The notes under the pieces: model-generated
What the model was told of the DNA's origin: nothing
The model's database searches: none
What the model saw: the letters and a program-made list of their open reading frames with translations, nothing else
Translations under genes and position numbers: made by a program
In this document: positions 25,752-35,731 of the stretch, piece after piece
How the letters are laid out: each line of letters starts with the position of its first letter
Position numbering within the stretch: position 1 is the first letter of the stretch
Origin: Gammaproteobacteria bacterium
GTDB lineage: Bacteria > Pseudomonadota > Gammaproteobacteria > Arenicellales > Poriferihabitantaceae
DNA: 64,000 nt
Assembly: GCA_024644945.1 (NCBI GenBank)
Contig: JAHEGU010000001.1
Coordinates: 153,937-217,936, forward strand
Direction of reading: 5' to 3'

Positions 25752-27447
25752 GTAAAACTTCGAGCAGCTGTTCAACCTGGATCTCCCGTTCGTGTCCACT
25801 CGCGCGGTGGCGATACTCCACCACCCCTTTGTCCAATCCGCGCTCGCCCACAACCAGTCGGTGCGGAATCCCGATTAACTCCATGTCGGCAAACATGACA
25901 CCGGGTCGCTCGTTTCTATCGTCGAGCAATACAGAAAAACCAGCGTCCTCTAGTTGTTGTTGCAGATCTCCCGCTTCCGCTCGTACGCGCTCCGATTTGG
26001 TGTAAGCGATTGGTACGATGGCAACATCAAATGGAGCAATTGATTCGGGCCAGATAATGCCTTTGTCGTCATGATTCTGCTCAATGGCAGCGGCCACTAC
26101 ACGGGTGACACCGATTCCATAGCATCCCATGAACATGGGAACGCTTTTACCGTTCTCATCAAGAACTGCAGCGTCCATGGCATCGCTGTACATGGTGCCG
26201 AGCTGAAATATGTGTCCGACCTCTATACCTCGGGCGAGAGTCAGCTTTCCTCGGCCGTCGGGGCTCGGGTCGCCCTCCAAAATGTTCCGTATATCGGCGA
26301 CCTGTCCGAGTTTCACGTCGCGCTCCCAGTTAATGCCGAAGTAATGTTTATCTTCGATATTGGCACCTGCCGCGAAATCGCTCATAGCAGACACATGGTG
26401 ATCGACAATAACCGGTATTGGCATATTGACTGGTCCGAGGGAGCCCGGGCCCGCGCCGATTGCGGCGCGGATTTCGCTTTCTTCGGCCATGCGCAGTGGT
26501 TCGGCTACCGTTTCCAGCCTTGCGGCTTTAACCGTGTTCAACTCATGATCGCCACGCACCAGCAATGCCACTAACTCATGCTCGCAATCTTCTGCGGCAT
26601 GCACTACCAGTGTCTTGATAGTTTTCTCGATAGGTAAGTCAAAACCTTCCACCAACGCTTTGATAGTTTTAGTGTTGGGCGTGTCCACTAGCCGCAGGTC
26701 TTCTAACGGAGCCGGCCGATGCTCCGGCGGTGGCGAGGTCGCTTTCTCCATATTGGCGGCATAGGGCCCGTCGTCAGAAAATACGACAGCGTCTTCACCA
26801 GATTCCGCGAGCACATGGAACTCATGGGATCCTTCACCGCCTATGCTGCCGTTATCTGCCACCACGGCGCGATAGTCGAGGCCGATTCGATTGAAAATTG
26901 CGACATAGGTGTCGTACATGACGTCATAGGTTTCAAGCAGCGATGGCAGATCGACATGAAATGAGTAGGCATCTTTCATGATGAACTCGCGTCCACGCAT
27001 GATGCCGAACCGGGGGCGTATCTCGTCTCGAAACTTGGTCTGAATCTGATAAAAGTTCATTGGTAGCTGGCGATAGCTGCGCACTTCGTTTCGAACCAGT
27101 GCGGTAATGACTTCTTCGTGGGTCGGGCTGAGACAGAAATCCCTTTCATGGCGGTCTTTAATTCGCAGCAGTTCCGGGCCGTACTTGTCCCAGCGTCCGG
27201 ATTGTTGCCATAATTCCGCCGGGTGGACGCCAGGCAGCAAGACTTCCTGGGCACCGGACCGGTCCATTTCTTCCCTTACAATCGTTTCGACCTTGCGCAG
27301 GACTCGCATGCCGAGCGGCAACCAATTGTATATACCGGCAGCAACTCGCCGAATTAAGCCGGCACGCAGCATCAACTGGTGGCTGATGATTTCCGCGTCC
27401 GCAGGAATTTCCTTAAGCGTGGCGAGCAGAATCTGAGAGGTGCGCAT
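25732..27447 (-). CDS. proS: Prolyl-tRNA synthetase
   Basis: A 571-residue bacterial-type ProRS. It has the class II core: [19 protein letters not shown] (motif 1 region), [20 protein letters not shown] and [21 protein letters not shown] (motif 2), and [17 protein letters not shown] (motif 3). The INS editing domain, which removes mischarged alanine, lies at about 225-400 ([13 protein letters not shown] and the [17 protein letters not shown] part). The C-terminal anticodon-binding domain ends the protein. Start and length match E. coli ProS (572). Upstream, the divergent acetyltransferase begins 118 bases away. Confidence 0.97.
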   Translation of the reverse strand: MRTSQILLATLKEIPADAEIISHQLMLRAGLIRRVAAGIYNWLPLGMRVLRKVETIVREEMDRSGAQEVLLPGVHPAELWQQSGRWDKYGPELLRIKDRHERDFCLSPTHEEVITALVRNEVRSYRQLPMNFYQIQTKFRDEIRPRFGIMRGREFIMKDAYSFHVDLPSLLETYDVMYDTYVAIFNRIGLDYRAVVADNGSIGGEGSHEFHVLAESGEDAVVFSDDGPYAANMEKATSPPPEHRPAPLEDLRLVDTPNTKTIKALVEGFDLPIEKTIKTLVVHAAEDCEHELVALLVRGDHELNTVKAARLETVAEPLRMAEESEIRAAIGAGPGSLGPVNMPIPVIVDHHVSAMSDFAAGANIEDKHYFGINWERDVKLGQVADIRNILEGDPSPDGRGKLTLARGIEVGHIFQLGTMYSDAMDAAVLDENGKSVPMFMGCYGIGVTRVVAAAIEQNHDDKGIIWPESIAPFDVAIVPIAYTKSERVRAEAGDLQQQLEDAGFSVLLDDRNERPGVMFADMELIGIPHRLVVGERGLDKGVVEYRHRASGHEREIQVEQLLEVLHEIRSH

Positions 27448-27565
27448 AGAGGTTATGGTTTAACTATCGGTGTTTCGAAGGAGCGCTAAGTCTACCAATA
27501 TCTGGCAGTCCAGGGCACCGTGAAGGGCTATTTCCGGAGGCTGACGTGTTAGAATTTTTGCTATC

Positions 27566-28000
27566 ATGGTTGAGATACTCACAACAGAAAAGCTTGAACA
27601 ATTGCGACAATTGTTGGACCAGTTTGGCCTCCCCAGCAGCGATCTCGAGACTGCCACTTGGTTCAAGCTGCTGGGCATTAGCGATGCAGGACGGTTAGTG
27701 TCTGCGGCAGGTCTAGAACACTGTGATGGATCATTACTGTTGCGTTCGGTTGTAACCGATCCGGCATTTCAGGGTAAAGGCATGGCCGCAGAGCTCGTTT
27801 CTACTTTGAATCTTGCCGCCAAGGAAGCCGGGTATGATGAAATCTGGCTGTTAACCATCGACGCTGATCGCTATTTCTCCCGCCACCAGGATTTTCAGTT
27901 TGTTGAGCGGTCCGAAGCCCCAGAGGGTATCCGATGCAGCGCCCAGTTCAGAGGGCTTTGTCCGACTGACGCGTTCTTGATGCGTAAACGGGTTACTTGA
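27566..28000 (+). CDS. GNAT acetyltransferase, ArsN2-like
   Basis: A 144-residue GNAT protein. The acetyl-CoA motif is LRSVVTDPAFQGKGMAAELV, preceded by LVSAAGLEHCDGSLL and followed by EIWLLTIDADRYFSRHQDF. The C-terminal APEGIRCSAQFRGLCPTDAF with MRKR closely resembles the ending of ArsN2-type N-acetyltransferases often found in arsenic resistance operons. There is no ars operon here, so the arsenic role is only family resemblance; other members acetylate unknown amines. Single gene between divergent proS and rightward asparaginase (63 bases). Confidence 0.78.
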   Translation: MVEILTTEKLEQLRQLLDQFGLPSSDLETATWFKLLGISDAGRLVSAAGLEHCDGSLLLRSVVTDPAFQGKGMAAELVSTLNLAAKEAGYDEIWLLTIDADRYFSRHQDFQFVERSEAPEGIRCSAQFRGLCPTDAFLMRKRVT

Positions 28001-28063
28001 GCGCTCACCAATTTTTCGCAAGCAACATGACACCTAAAGCTTACGCAATTCTTCGATAATTCA

Positions 28064-29083
28064 ATGAACTCTAATTCTCTGCAGCCTAACCCGGTACTGG
28101 TCAATGTGATGCGACGCGGTAAGGTAGAGTCCTGTCATCGCGGTAGCGCGGTGGTGGTAGATAGTGAAGGTAAAACCGTGTTTTCAATTGGGCAAGCGGA
28201 GCGCATGATCTATCCGCGTTCGTCGATCAAGCTCCTTCAGGCCATCCCGCTGGTTGAATCGGGCGCAGCGGATCATTTTGCTCTCGATAACAGAGAGATT
28301 GCGCTCGCATGTGCCTCCCATAGTGCGGAATCTTTTCATACCGAGACCGTGACCAGCTGGTTGACCAAACTTGGGCTCGATCCTGACGCGCTCGAATGTG
28401 GCGCGACTCGACCAGGTTCAGAAGATGCTTTTCGGACACTCGTTGCGCGCGGTGAAGTGCCGTCAAGAGTGCATCAGAACTGCTCTGGCAAGCATAGCGG
28501 CATGTTGACCCTGGCCAGGTTTATGGGTGTCGAAACCAAGGGCTACAGTGAGTATCAACACCCTACTCAGGCGGCCTGGATGAAAGTTTTCGGCGAGCTG
28601 AGCGGGCTCGATGTTTTTTCACTGCACTGGGAACGAGACGGGTGCGGCCTACCAGCGATTTACATGCCTATGAATAAGCTGGCAGTCGCCTTTTCCCGCT
28701 ATGCAAACATCGACCAGGTCGGTGGTGATCGCGGGGCGGCCATGACGCGAATTCTCGAGGCGGTGAGGCAACATCCTGAGATGGTCGCAGGCACAGGGCA
28801 ATGCTGCACCGGCGTGATAAAGCATAGCGCCGGTAGTGCGGTCGTGAAGACTGGGGCCGAGGGGGTTTATGGCGGATGCGTGCCGGAGCAAGGGCTTGGA
28901 TTTGCGCTGAAAGTTGATGACGGTGCGACCCGGGGCAGTGAGGTCATGCTGGGCGCATTGCTCGATAAACTGGATGTCATCGATAGCGACATGGCTTCAC
29001 AACTGGCGCAGTGGTTTGAACCTGAAGTCAGAAACAGTCAGGGTAAAGTAACCGGGCAGGTTGTCCCTTCAGCAGCGTGGTGA
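28064..29083 (+). CDS. Asparaginase II family protein
   Basis: A 339-residue protein of the asparaginase II family (PF06089), typified by the Rhizobium etli thermolabile enzyme, unrelated in sequence to E. coli AnsB. Features include VNVMRRGKVESCHRGSAVVV, MIYPRSSIKLLQAIPLVES, ALACASHSAESFHTE and the conserved NCSGKHSGML, followed by WERDGCGLPAIYMPM. It should hydrolyse L-asparagine to aspartate and ammonia. No signal peptide. A normal-length gene; convergent with the threonine aldolase, with 36 bases between. Confidence 0.9.
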   Translation: MNSNSLQPNPVLVNVMRRGKVESCHRGSAVVVDSEGKTVFSIGQAERMIYPRSSIKLLQAIPLVESGAADHFALDNREIALACASHSAESFHTETVTSWLTKLGLDPDALECGATRPGSEDAFRTLVARGEVPSRVHQNCSGKHSGMLTLARFMGVETKGYSEYQHPTQAAWMKVFGELSGLDVFSLHWERDGCGLPAIYMPMNKLAVAFSRYANIDQVGGDRGAAMTRILEAVRQHPEMVAGTGQCCTGVIKHSAGSAVVKTGAEGVYGGCVPEQGLGFALKVDDGATRGSEVMLGALLDKLDVIDSDMASQLAQWFEPEVRNSQGKVTGQVVPSAAW

Positions 29084-29119
29084 TCGTAAGCGGGTTAGAG
29101 GAGGTCGGGGCACCACTGA

Positions 29120-30145
29120 CTAATTTGCTTCGAAATACGCCTTAATCAACTGGACCGCGCGGTCTACTTGTTTTTGGTCGATCTGCTTGTGCACCACCAG
29201 TCGAACTGGATCACGTCCACCAAACTTTAGTCCTCGCTGGGCGCACCACTGATAAAACCCCTCGATGTCGCCGCCAACATCTGCGAGGTAGACCATGTTG
29301 GTGCTGGCGCTGTTATCTCGAACCTTTAGTCCGTCGATATCGGTGAGTTGTGATGCCAGAGACTGTGCGAGGGCATGATCATCGACCAGTCTCTCAACAT
29401 TATGCTCCAGCGCGTAAAGTCCTGCTGCGGCCAATATTCCAACTTGGCGCATGCCACCGCCCACCATTTTGCGCCAGCGCCTGGCCTGTTCAATCAGCTC
29501 CTGATTTGAAACCAGCACCGACCCAACCGGCGCCCCGAGTCCCTTGGAAAGACAGATAGATACTGAATCAAACTGGCTCGTAACTGCATCCAGAGGCAGA
29601 CCTTGTCCTACCGCTGCATTAAATACCCGGGCCCCATCAAGATGAAATCCTAAGCCATGCTGACGCGCCAATGCGCCGGCGCTGGCGATATAGTCTTGAG
29701 AAATTATTCGCCCGCCAATTGTGTTTTCTAAAGCCAGCAGGCGGGTATGGGCGAAGTGAAAATCGTCAGCTTTGATTGTGGCGTGGATTTTTTCCAGTGG
29801 AATCGTGCCATCCGCTGCGTGTTCGATGGGTTGAGGTTGAATGCTGCCCAGCACAGCAGCACCACCGCCTTCATATTTGTAAGTATGTGCCTCCTGGCCC
29901 ACTATATATTCATCGCCACGTTGACAGTGTGACAGCAGCGCGACCAGGTTGCTTTGCGTGCCGCTGGGGAAAAACAGCCCGGCCTGGTGACCGGACATCT
30001 CGGCTAGCTTTGCTTCGAGCTTCTTAACCGTCGGATCCTCGTCATAAACGTCGTCACCAACCGGTGCCGATGCCATTGCCTGGCGCATAGCGGAACAGGG
30101 AACGGTCACCGTGTCGCTTCGAAGGTCTATTGTCTGTTGGGTCAT
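29120..30145 (-). CDS. ltaE: Low-specificity L-threonine aldolase
   Basis: A 341-residue PLP enzyme of the beta-eliminating lyase/threonine aldolase family. It splits L-threonine and L-allo-threonine to glycine and acetaldehyde. IDLRSDTVTVPCSAMRQAM at the start and YDEDPTVKKLE are family markers; the PLP aspartate is in GFHLDGARVFNA and the PLP lysine is Lys201 in ICLSKGLGAPVGS. Length is close to E. coli LtaE (333). Divergent from the Rieske oxygenase (126 bases). Together with the aminotransferase at 31448 and the reductase at 34617 it suggests glycine/serine/glyoxylate metabolism. Confidence 0.93.
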   Translation of the reverse strand: MTQQTIDLRSDTVTVPCSAMRQAMASAPVGDDVYDEDPTVKKLEAKLAEMSGHQAGLFFPSGTQSNLVALLSHCQRGDEYIVGQEAHTYKYEGGGAAVLGSIQPQPIEHAADGTIPLEKIHATIKADDFHFAHTRLLALENTIGGRIISQDYIASAGALARQHGLGFHLDGARVFNAAVGQGLPLDAVTSQFDSVSICLSKGLGAPVGSVLVSNQELIEQARRWRKMVGGGMRQVGILAAAGLYALEHNVERLVDDHALAQSLASQLTDIDGLKVRDNSASTNMVYLADVGGDIEGFYQWCAQRGLKFGGRDPVRLVVHKQIDQKQVDRAVQLIKAYFEAN

Positions 30146-30271
30146 TAGGGAAATTAAACGGCCTTAAATTGGGGCTAGGAGGGGGTGCCGACTGTAGATA
30201 AACTCCGGGAAGCGGCCTCGCAAGGCGCAAACTATAACCGAGCACGAATGTGATTACACCTGGATTGACCC

Positions 30272-31420
30272 ATGCAGCGAGACAATATAATTGAAATTAT
30301 TGAGGAGCTTGCCCAGGTAATTCCTCCGGCGCCGAGCGCCATGACATTGCCACCCAGGTGTTACTCTGATGCGGCCTGGTTGGAGCGCGAGCGGGAACTG
30401 ATTTTTCAGGACAGCTGGGTGACGGTGGGCAGGAAAGAGCGTTGGCAAAAAACCGGAGACTTCGTGGCCCTGGACATCGCCGGAGTGCCCACCGTGATGA
30501 TTCGAGATAAAAGTGGGGCTGTGCGTGCCTATGCGAACAGCTGCCGTCATCGAGGTATGAAACTGCTGCAGGGTCAGGGTCGATGTAAGGTCGTTGTGTG
30601 TCCATTTCACGGTTGGACATATGACCTTGAAGGCGCCCTGATTTCGGCACCCCGAATGGAAACCTGTGAGCAACTAGATACAGAAAGACTAGGTCTGGTA
30701 GAGTTTCGACTGGAGACGCACGATGGTTTTGTATTTGTATGTATGGACCCAGATCAGGTGTCGCTCGAGGAGTGGCTTGGAGATTTTTCTGATTTACATG
30801 CGCCGTGGATGCTGGAAAAGTTAGTGTCCACCAGAGTCAGGGAATTTGAAGTGGGCTGTAACTGGAAGTCGTTTATCGAAGTTTTCAACGAGTATTACCA
30901 TTTACCCTATGTTCATCCGGATTCGATCACCGGCTATTATCGAGAGCCAGACGCCGCAGATATCGTTATCGGGGAATACACGACGCAGTTTGGCGTCACC
31001 GACGGTACGGCGGCACTGCTCGAAGATAGCAGACAGCACGCGTTGCCTGCTGCACCCGGTCTGACAGGACGTAATGCGACCGGCACGCGTTATACCTGGA
31101 TATATCCAAACCTCACATTTGCCGCATGCTTCGACTCGCTTTGGATGTACCAAGCCTATCCAGTCACTGTGGACCGATGTCACGTGGTGCAGACTATTTG
31201 CTTTCCCCAAGCTTCTCTCGAAATGCCGAATTTTGAGGCCCGTGCTGAGGCCTACTGCCAGCGAATCGATACAGCACTCGAGGAGGATCTGCCATTTTTA
31301 GAGGCGCAGCAACAAGGACTGGCTTCTCCGTTTGCACGCCAGGGTCGGTTTTCGGCGCTTGAGCCCAGCGTCGCTAATTTTGCCTGCTGGTATGCAGATA
31401 AAATGAGTACGAGCGAATAG
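30272..31420 (+). CDS. Rieske oxygenase alpha subunit, quaternary-amine type
   Basis: A 382-residue Rieske non-haem iron oxygenase. The [2Fe-2S] ligands are Cys91, His93, Cys110 and His113 (CRHRGM...CPFHGW, with 16 residues between). The mononuclear iron histidines are His210 and His215 in NEYYHLPYVHPDS. The bridging acid, normally Asp in aromatic-ring dioxygenases, is Glu207, as in CntA/YeaW and GbcA, which attack carnitine and glycine betaine. This suggests a methylated amine rather than an aromatic substrate. No reductase gene is adjacent. The product stops shortly after the iron-site aspartate region, within the usual length. Confidence 0.85.
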   Translation: MQRDNIIEIIEELAQVIPPAPSAMTLPPRCYSDAAWLERERELIFQDSWVTVGRKERWQKTGDFVALDIAGVPTVMIRDKSGAVRAYANSCRHRGMKLLQGQGRCKVVVCPFHGWTYDLEGALISAPRMETCEQLDTERLGLVEFRLETHDGFVFVCMDPDQVSLEEWLGDFSDLHAPWMLEKLVSTRVREFEVGCNWKSFIEVFNEYYHLPYVHPDSITGYYREPDAADIVIGEYTTQFGVTDGTAALLEDSRQHALPAAPGLTGRNATGTRYTWIYPNLTFAACFDSLWMYQAYPVTVDRCHVVQTICFPQASLEMPNFEARAEAYCQRIDTALEEDLPFLEAQQQGLASPFARQGRFSALEPSVANFACWYADKMSTSE

Positions 31421-31447
31421 AGTGGTACCAGTTCGCTTTGCTTGACC

Positions 31448-32650
31448 TCAATCGTTTGCGGCCTTTTTAAGGCTGGCGACTGCGGGTGTTCTTCCGCATA
31501 GAGAATCCATGGCAGCCATTATTCCACCTGGTCGATACGGTATGGCAGCCAGTTCAAAGCCCATTTCAACCCCCGAGAGGGTGCCCATTAACATCAGTGT
31601 GTTGAAGTCACCGAGGTGACCAATACGGAAGACCCGACCTGAAAGTTTTGCCAGGCCATTGCCTAACGACATATTGAAATGCTCGAGTACAACCTGTCGA
31701 AAGTGATCTGCATCGTGACCTTGTGGCAAACGCACTGCGGTGAGTGAGTCAGAGTAGTGATGTGGGTTGCTGCACAATACTTCTAGTCCCCAGGTATTCA
31801 CTGCGGCGCGCGTTGCCGCCGACAGTTTTCGATGGCGGGCAAATACATTGTCGAGGCCTTCTTCATGCAGCATATCTATGGCCTCCGCCAGGCCGTAAAG
31901 GAGGTTAGTTGCCGGCGTATAAGGAAACAGTCCGGAGTGATTTGGCCCTGTCATTGCGTCCCAGGCCCAATAAGACTTCGCGCTGGTAGCCGATTTCGCC
32001 GCGGCCAGCGCTTTTTCGCTGACTGCGTTAAATGAAAGACCCGGGGGTAGCATTAGTCCCTTCTGACTGCCGGCAACGGAGACGTCGACTCCCCACTCGT
32101 CGTGTCGGTAGTCAATGGAACCCAATGAAGAGATGGTGTCCACCATAAGCAGGGCCGGGTGACTCGCCTGGTCCATAGCGGCGCGTATTTCATCAATGCG
32201 ACTGGTGCAACCGGTTGAGGTTTCATTGTGGACAACACACACCGCTTTGATCAGGTGCTTGGAATCCTGTTTGAGGCGGGCGCAAATTGCGTCTGGCTCT
32301 GCACCCTGTCGCCAGTCACCGCTGATAAATTCAGGTTCAAAACCGAGTCGGGTGGCGAGCTCCATCCATAATGAAGCGAAATGCCCCGTCTCGTACATTA
32401 ATACTCGATCTCCCGGTGACAAAGTATTGACCAGCGCAGCCTCCCAGGCGCCGGTGCCAGACGCCGGGTAGATAAACACAGGTCCTTGTGTTTTGAAAAT
32501 TGTTTGCATGCCATCGAGAACTTTTCTTCCTAGCCGGGCAAATTCCGGCCCTCGGTGGTCGATCGTAGGCAGATCCATCGCTCGCAGTACACGATCAGGG
32601 ACGTTGGTGGGTCCAGGTATTTGTAGAAAATGTCTTCCCGATGGGCGCAT
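31448..32650 (-). CDS. Serine-glyoxylate-type aminotransferase
   Basis: A 400-residue class V PLP aminotransferase. The N-terminal FLQIPGPTNVPDRVLRAM and DHRGPEFARL are typical of serine-glyoxylate/alanine-glyoxylate aminotransferases; the PLP lysine is Lys197 in SVAGSQKGLMLPPGLSF, and MVDTISSLGSIDYRHDEWG precedes it. Closest by eye to the methylotroph SgaA group (about 400 residues), which makes hydroxypyruvate and glycine from serine and glyoxylate. A GhrA-type reductase for hydroxypyruvate is 2 kb to the right. It converges with the Rieske gene (28 bases). Confidence 0.87.
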   Translation of the reverse strand: MRPSGRHFLQIPGPTNVPDRVLRAMDLPTIDHRGPEFARLGRKVLDGMQTIFKTQGPVFIYPASGTGAWEAALVNTLSPGDRVLMYETGHFASLWMELATRLGFEPEFISGDWRQGAEPDAICARLKQDSKHLIKAVCVVHNETSTGCTSRIDEIRAAMDQASHPALLMVDTISSLGSIDYRHDEWGVDVSVAGSQKGLMLPPGLSFNAVSEKALAAAKSATSAKSYWAWDAMTGPNHSGLFPYTPATNLLYGLAEAIDMLHEEGLDNVFARHRKLSAATRAAVNTWGLEVLCSNPHHYSDSLTAVRLPQGHDADHFRQVVLEHFNMSLGNGLAKLSGRVFRIGHLGDFNTLMLMGTLSGVEMGFELAAIPYRPGGIMAAMDSLCGRTPAVASLKKAAND

Positions 32651-32745
32651 AGAGATGTTGTGTTAGGTTGCGGATGCCCGGCTTTAAGGCCAGGAAATAC
32701 GAATCTTTATCTTATGTCCCTGATCTTATGTACTTGAGTGAGGCG

Positions 32746-33387
32746 CTAAGACATTAGAGAACAAGCAACACCTGTCCCACCCAGTCCGCAGTAACCCATT
32801 GGGTTTTTTGCCAAATACTGTTGATGCCCGTCTTCAGCATAATAGAAACTTTCTGCGGGTTTGATTTCGGTAGTGATTGCTTTATATCCGGCCTGCTTCA
32901 GTTTCTTTTGATATTGATTTTTGGACTCTTGTGCGATGGTCAACTGATGCTTGGAATAGGTGTAGATAGCCGAGCGATATTGCGTACCACGATCATTACC
33001 CTGCGCCATTCCCTGGGTCGGGTCATGAGACTCCCAGAATACCGTTAAGAGTTCCTGGTAACTTATTTTGCCGGGGTCGAAGACAATCAGAACCACCTCG
33101 GTGTGTCCGGTCATGCCGCTGCAAACCTCGTGGTAATTTGCGTTTGGGGTCGAGCCCCCGGCATATCCCACCGCAGTGGTATAAACTCCTTCCAGCACCC
33201 AGAATTTGCGTTCCGCGCCCCAGAAGCAGCCCATGCCAAACACCGCGGTTTCAAGGCCTTCCGGAAACGGCGCCTTGATCGGATTACCATTAACGTAATG
33301 GTGGTTTGAGACCTGCATCTCATTCGCTCGACCCGGTAGAGATTTGTCCGGGCTGGGAATAGTGTCGGATTTAGTGCTGAAAAACAT
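32746..33387 (-). CDS. msrA: Peptide-methionine (S)-S-oxide reductase
   Basis: A 213-residue MsrA. The catalytic motif is [14 protein letters not shown] (Cys54), with [42 protein letters not shown] and the C-terminal [13 protein letters not shown], which carries the resolving cysteines. It reduces methionine S-sulfoxide in proteins. The N-terminus up to residue 35 has no clear signal. It complements the msrB at 17351. It follows the DksA/TraR gene by 39 bases in the same leftward direction. Confidence 0.95.
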   Translation of the reverse strand: MFFSTKSDTIPSPDKSLPGRANEMQVSNHHYVNGNPIKAPFPEGLETAVFGMGCFWGAERKFWVLEGVYTTAVGYAGGSTPNANYHEVCSGMTGHTEVVLIVFDPGKISYQELLTVFWESHDPTQGMAQGNDRGTQYRSAIYTYSKHQLTIAQESKNQYQKKLKQAGYKAITTEIKPAESFYYAEDGHQQYLAKNPMGYCGLGGTGVACSLMS

Positions 33388-33425
33388 AATTGCTTCTTCA
33401 AATTAGTTGAACTGCGTGCTCAGGA

Positions 33426-33767
33426 TTAAGTTTCTTTTTGAGCAGCACAGGATATACACAGGGTGGCGACCAGGTCAATCTCAAGCCGCTTGGGGTTTAT
33501 TTCTTTCCCACACTCGAAACACTCACCATACTCTCCATTCTCTACGCGTTTTAGAGCATGCTGCAATGCAATAAGTTCCTGCTGCTGGCGGCGCGACAGC
33601 GCCAGTTCCATTTGCTGCATCTGCAATGCGTCCATTCTCGACAATCGTCCGACCCGCGTTTGATCCAGTTCGACCGAGTTGGTGCTTTTGTTATCCCTTT
33701 TATGGCTAGGCAAAAGCATATCAATTCGCTTTTGTATTAGGTCACGAAGGCGGTCAGGATCGATCAA
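33426..33767 (-). CDS. DksA/TraR C4 zinc-finger protein
   Basis: A 113-residue protein of the DksA/TraR family. The C4 zinc finger is CFECGKEINPKRLEIDLVATLCISCA, written here by its ends (CFEC and CISC). The N-terminal 80 residues are helical, with EQMELALSRRQQQELIALQ-like coiled-coil pattern. Full DksA is about 150 residues with Asp-x2-Asp at the tip; here the coil is shorter, so it is more like the short TraR/YbiI-type. It could bind RNA polymerase through the secondary channel. Regulon unknown. Confidence 0.85.
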   Translation of the reverse strand: MIDPDRLRDLIQKRIDMLLPSHKRDNKSTNSVELDQTRVGRLSRMDALQMQQMELALSRRQQQELIALQHALKRVENGEYGECFECGKEINPKRLEIDLVATLCISCAAQKET

Positions 33768-33799
33768 ATTACCGGCCCTAAGTTGACCATTTCACCAGG

Positions 33800-33829
33800 A
33801 AACCGCTGCGGCTCTTGCCGCAGCGGTTT
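33800..33829 (-). terminator. Strong hairpin between the PuuD-like gene and the DksA-like gene
   Basis: AAACCGCTGCGGC, loop TCTT, GCCGCAGCGGTTT: a perfect 13-bp stem. The T run after it on the minus strand is only three bases. It sits 56 bases after the PuuD-like stop codon (33886) and before the next leftward gene, so it most likely ends that transcript. Confidence 0.7.
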
Positions 33830-33885
33830 AATTCATTGTTAACAACTCTTCGGCACCAGAGCATCGCCTGGTAACAAATTGTTCG

Positions 33886-34464
33886 CTATATGACGATACC
33901 GTGGCCGTGACCGACCATACACAGCAGCATTGGAATCGAAAGCACGGTGTTAGTGCGGGAAGCTAAAAGTGCGACGTTCTTTGCTTTTGCAACCTCATCC
34001 TCTGAAGCGCTGACCATTCCCAAAACCTTTTTCTGGTTCGGCCATATTAGGACCCAAACATTGAACAACATGATTGTTCCCAGCCAAGCGCCGATACCAA
34101 TAATTGTTATACCGCTGGTCGCGAAAAAATTTGCGGCAAATCCTCCTACGTAAGAGAGCGCCCCTGCGCCCGTCAACCAAGTCGCTAGTGCCCCCCATCG
34201 AAACCAAAAAAGTGCTTTTGGCGCGACGTACTTGGATATGCCGGCTCCGCCAGGTCCACCGGTATCCGCTGCAGCCTCTGCGAGTGCCGGCACCTGAACG
34301 AAATTAAAATAGTAAAGCAAACCGATCCAGATCACGCCAGCGATTACATGCAGCCAGACGATAATGGACCAGCTTGGAGCGCCCAGATTAGCGAGCAGCA
34401 GCAATATGGCCGCCAGGACAAATCCGGAAATAATAGTGCCTGATACGCTTCTTAAAGGGTTCAT
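33886..34464 (-). CDS. PuuD-like membrane protein (urate hydroxylase N-terminal domain family)
   Basis: A 192-residue integral membrane protein with five hydrophobic segments. WSIIVWLHVIAGVIWIGLLYYFNFVQVPAL and WFRWGALATWLTGAGAL, IGIGAWLGTIMLFNVWVLIWPNQKKVLG resemble the N-terminal membrane part of PuuD urate oxidase (given here as fragments: HVIAGVIWIGLLYYFNFVQ, FNVWVLIWPNQKKVLG). The cytochrome c domain of true PuuD is absent. Conserved histidines HVIAG and CMVGHGHG could bind haem. Function unknown; uric acid use is not supported by other genes nearby. Confidence 0.75.
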   Translation of the reverse strand: MNPLRSVSGTIISGFVLAAILLLLANLGAPSWSIIVWLHVIAGVIWIGLLYYFNFVQVPALAEAAADTGGPGGAGISKYVAPKALFWFRWGALATWLTGAGALSYVGGFAANFFATSGITIIGIGAWLGTIMLFNVWVLIWPNQKKVLGMVSASEDEVAKAKNVALLASRTNTVLSIPMLLCMVGHGHGIVI

Positions 34465-34616
34465 GATGTTGTTGGTTCTCCTGGAAACGGTTTGATTGGA
34501 GGGATCTGAAATAACCCCTGAAATAATGCAAATGTAACGGAATGTCTCCGCGGGTTCGTTGAAAGAATAAGGGTGGAGGTTGAAGATTGCAATACTTGGC
34601 GTGGACTCGATTGCCC

Positions 34617-35549
34617 TTAATATCCTCTTGATAGATCCGCTAAATGGGTCAGAGGCTTGCCCTCACGGTGCCTCTGGATATTATCGGCAACATGACGGGT
34701 ACTCGTCGCCGGTAAGGTGATGCTGGCCACATGGGGGGTTATAGTGACTGCTGGATGTTTCCAGTATGGGCTTTCAGTCGGAAGCGGTTCTTGGTTGAAC
34801 ACATCCAGTGCGGCGCCTGCGATCTGACCCTGATCGAGTGCCGCCAGCAGGTCCTCGTCGACCACCAGGGGACCACGTCCGGCATTGATGACATATGCGC
34901 CGCGAGGTAGTTTGTTGAGAAAATCACGGTTAACAATGCCGCCAGTGTCTTCGGTTAAAGGCAGAAGAATCACTAAAAACTCGGTTTGCTCTAGAAATGG
35001 TTCGAGTTGATCTTGACCGAAGTATGAGGTGACTTCCGGTACCTGCTTCGGGTTGCGACTCCAGCCGATCACATTGAACTGTAGTCTGTGCAGAGCGACT
35101 GCTGCAGCACTTCCGAGTACGCCGAGCCCTAGTATGCCTGCGGTGCGATCCCAGGCGGACTGCTGGACACGTGGTTTCCAGATCCGATTAGTTTGGTCGC
35201 GTTCGTATACCGGCATTTCGCGGTGAAATCTCAGAACGTTGTAGACGATGTACTCGACCATCCCAGCGGTAAGTGAGTCTTCAACCATACGTACTACTGG
35301 AATACCGGCAGGAACCAGGCCTTCGCCCTTAAGGTGGTCGATACCCGCAGCTACCGAAAAAATGACCTCAAGATTTGGCAAACTTGCCAGTGCCCCGGGC
35401 TCCGGCTGCCAGACCAAGGCATACTTCACGGTCTCACGATGTCGGGCCATGTCATCCCAGGGGACGGCCAGAATATCGTGTTTGCGAAATTCGTCTGCCC
35501 ATTCGCTGAATCGGTCAAAATCAGATTTGACCAGAATAACATTTGACAT
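34617..35549 (-). CDS. Glyoxylate/hydroxypyruvate reductase A type dehydrogenase
   Basis: A 310-residue D-2-hydroxyacid dehydrogenase. The NAD(P) fold has GILGLGVLGSAAAVALHRL, then GWSRNPKQVPEV, which suits NADPH; the catalytic Arg is in INAGRGPLVVDEDLL, Glu in DVFNQEPLP and His in ITPHVASITLP. The N-terminal part contains VWQPEPGALASLPNLEVIF, typical of GhrA (YcdW). It reduces glyoxylate or hydroxypyruvate. It fits the serine-glyoxylate aminotransferase 2 kb away. Single leftward gene, divergent from the DUF2244 gene. Confidence 0.87.
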   Translation of the reverse strand: MSNVILVKSDFDRFSEWADEFRKHDILAVPWDDMARHRETVKYALVWQPEPGALASLPNLEVIFSVAAGIDHLKGEGLVPAGIPVVRMVEDSLTAGMVEYIVYNVLRFHREMPVYERDQTNRIWKPRVQQSAWDRTAGILGLGVLGSAAAVALHRLQFNVIGWSRNPKQVPEVTSYFGQDQLEPFLEQTEFLVILLPLTEDTGGIVNRDFLNKLPRGAYVINAGRGPLVVDEDLLAALDQGQIAGAALDVFNQEPLPTESPYWKHPAVTITPHVASITLPATSTRHVADNIQRHREGKPLTHLADLSRGY

Positions 35550-35731
35550 AAGGATATTCGGTAAACGGGTATTTGATTTCAGGTATTGTAGTGTGGACCC
35601 GTGGTGCGGCTCAATTTGTTAAACTTACCTTAGGTGCTGGCGTAATCTCCTAATCAAATTGATAAACTCCCGGTCCGCCGGCAGCCGGCTCGACCAGTGC
35701 TCTCTTGAGTTCTCTATATTCACCCTAACCA

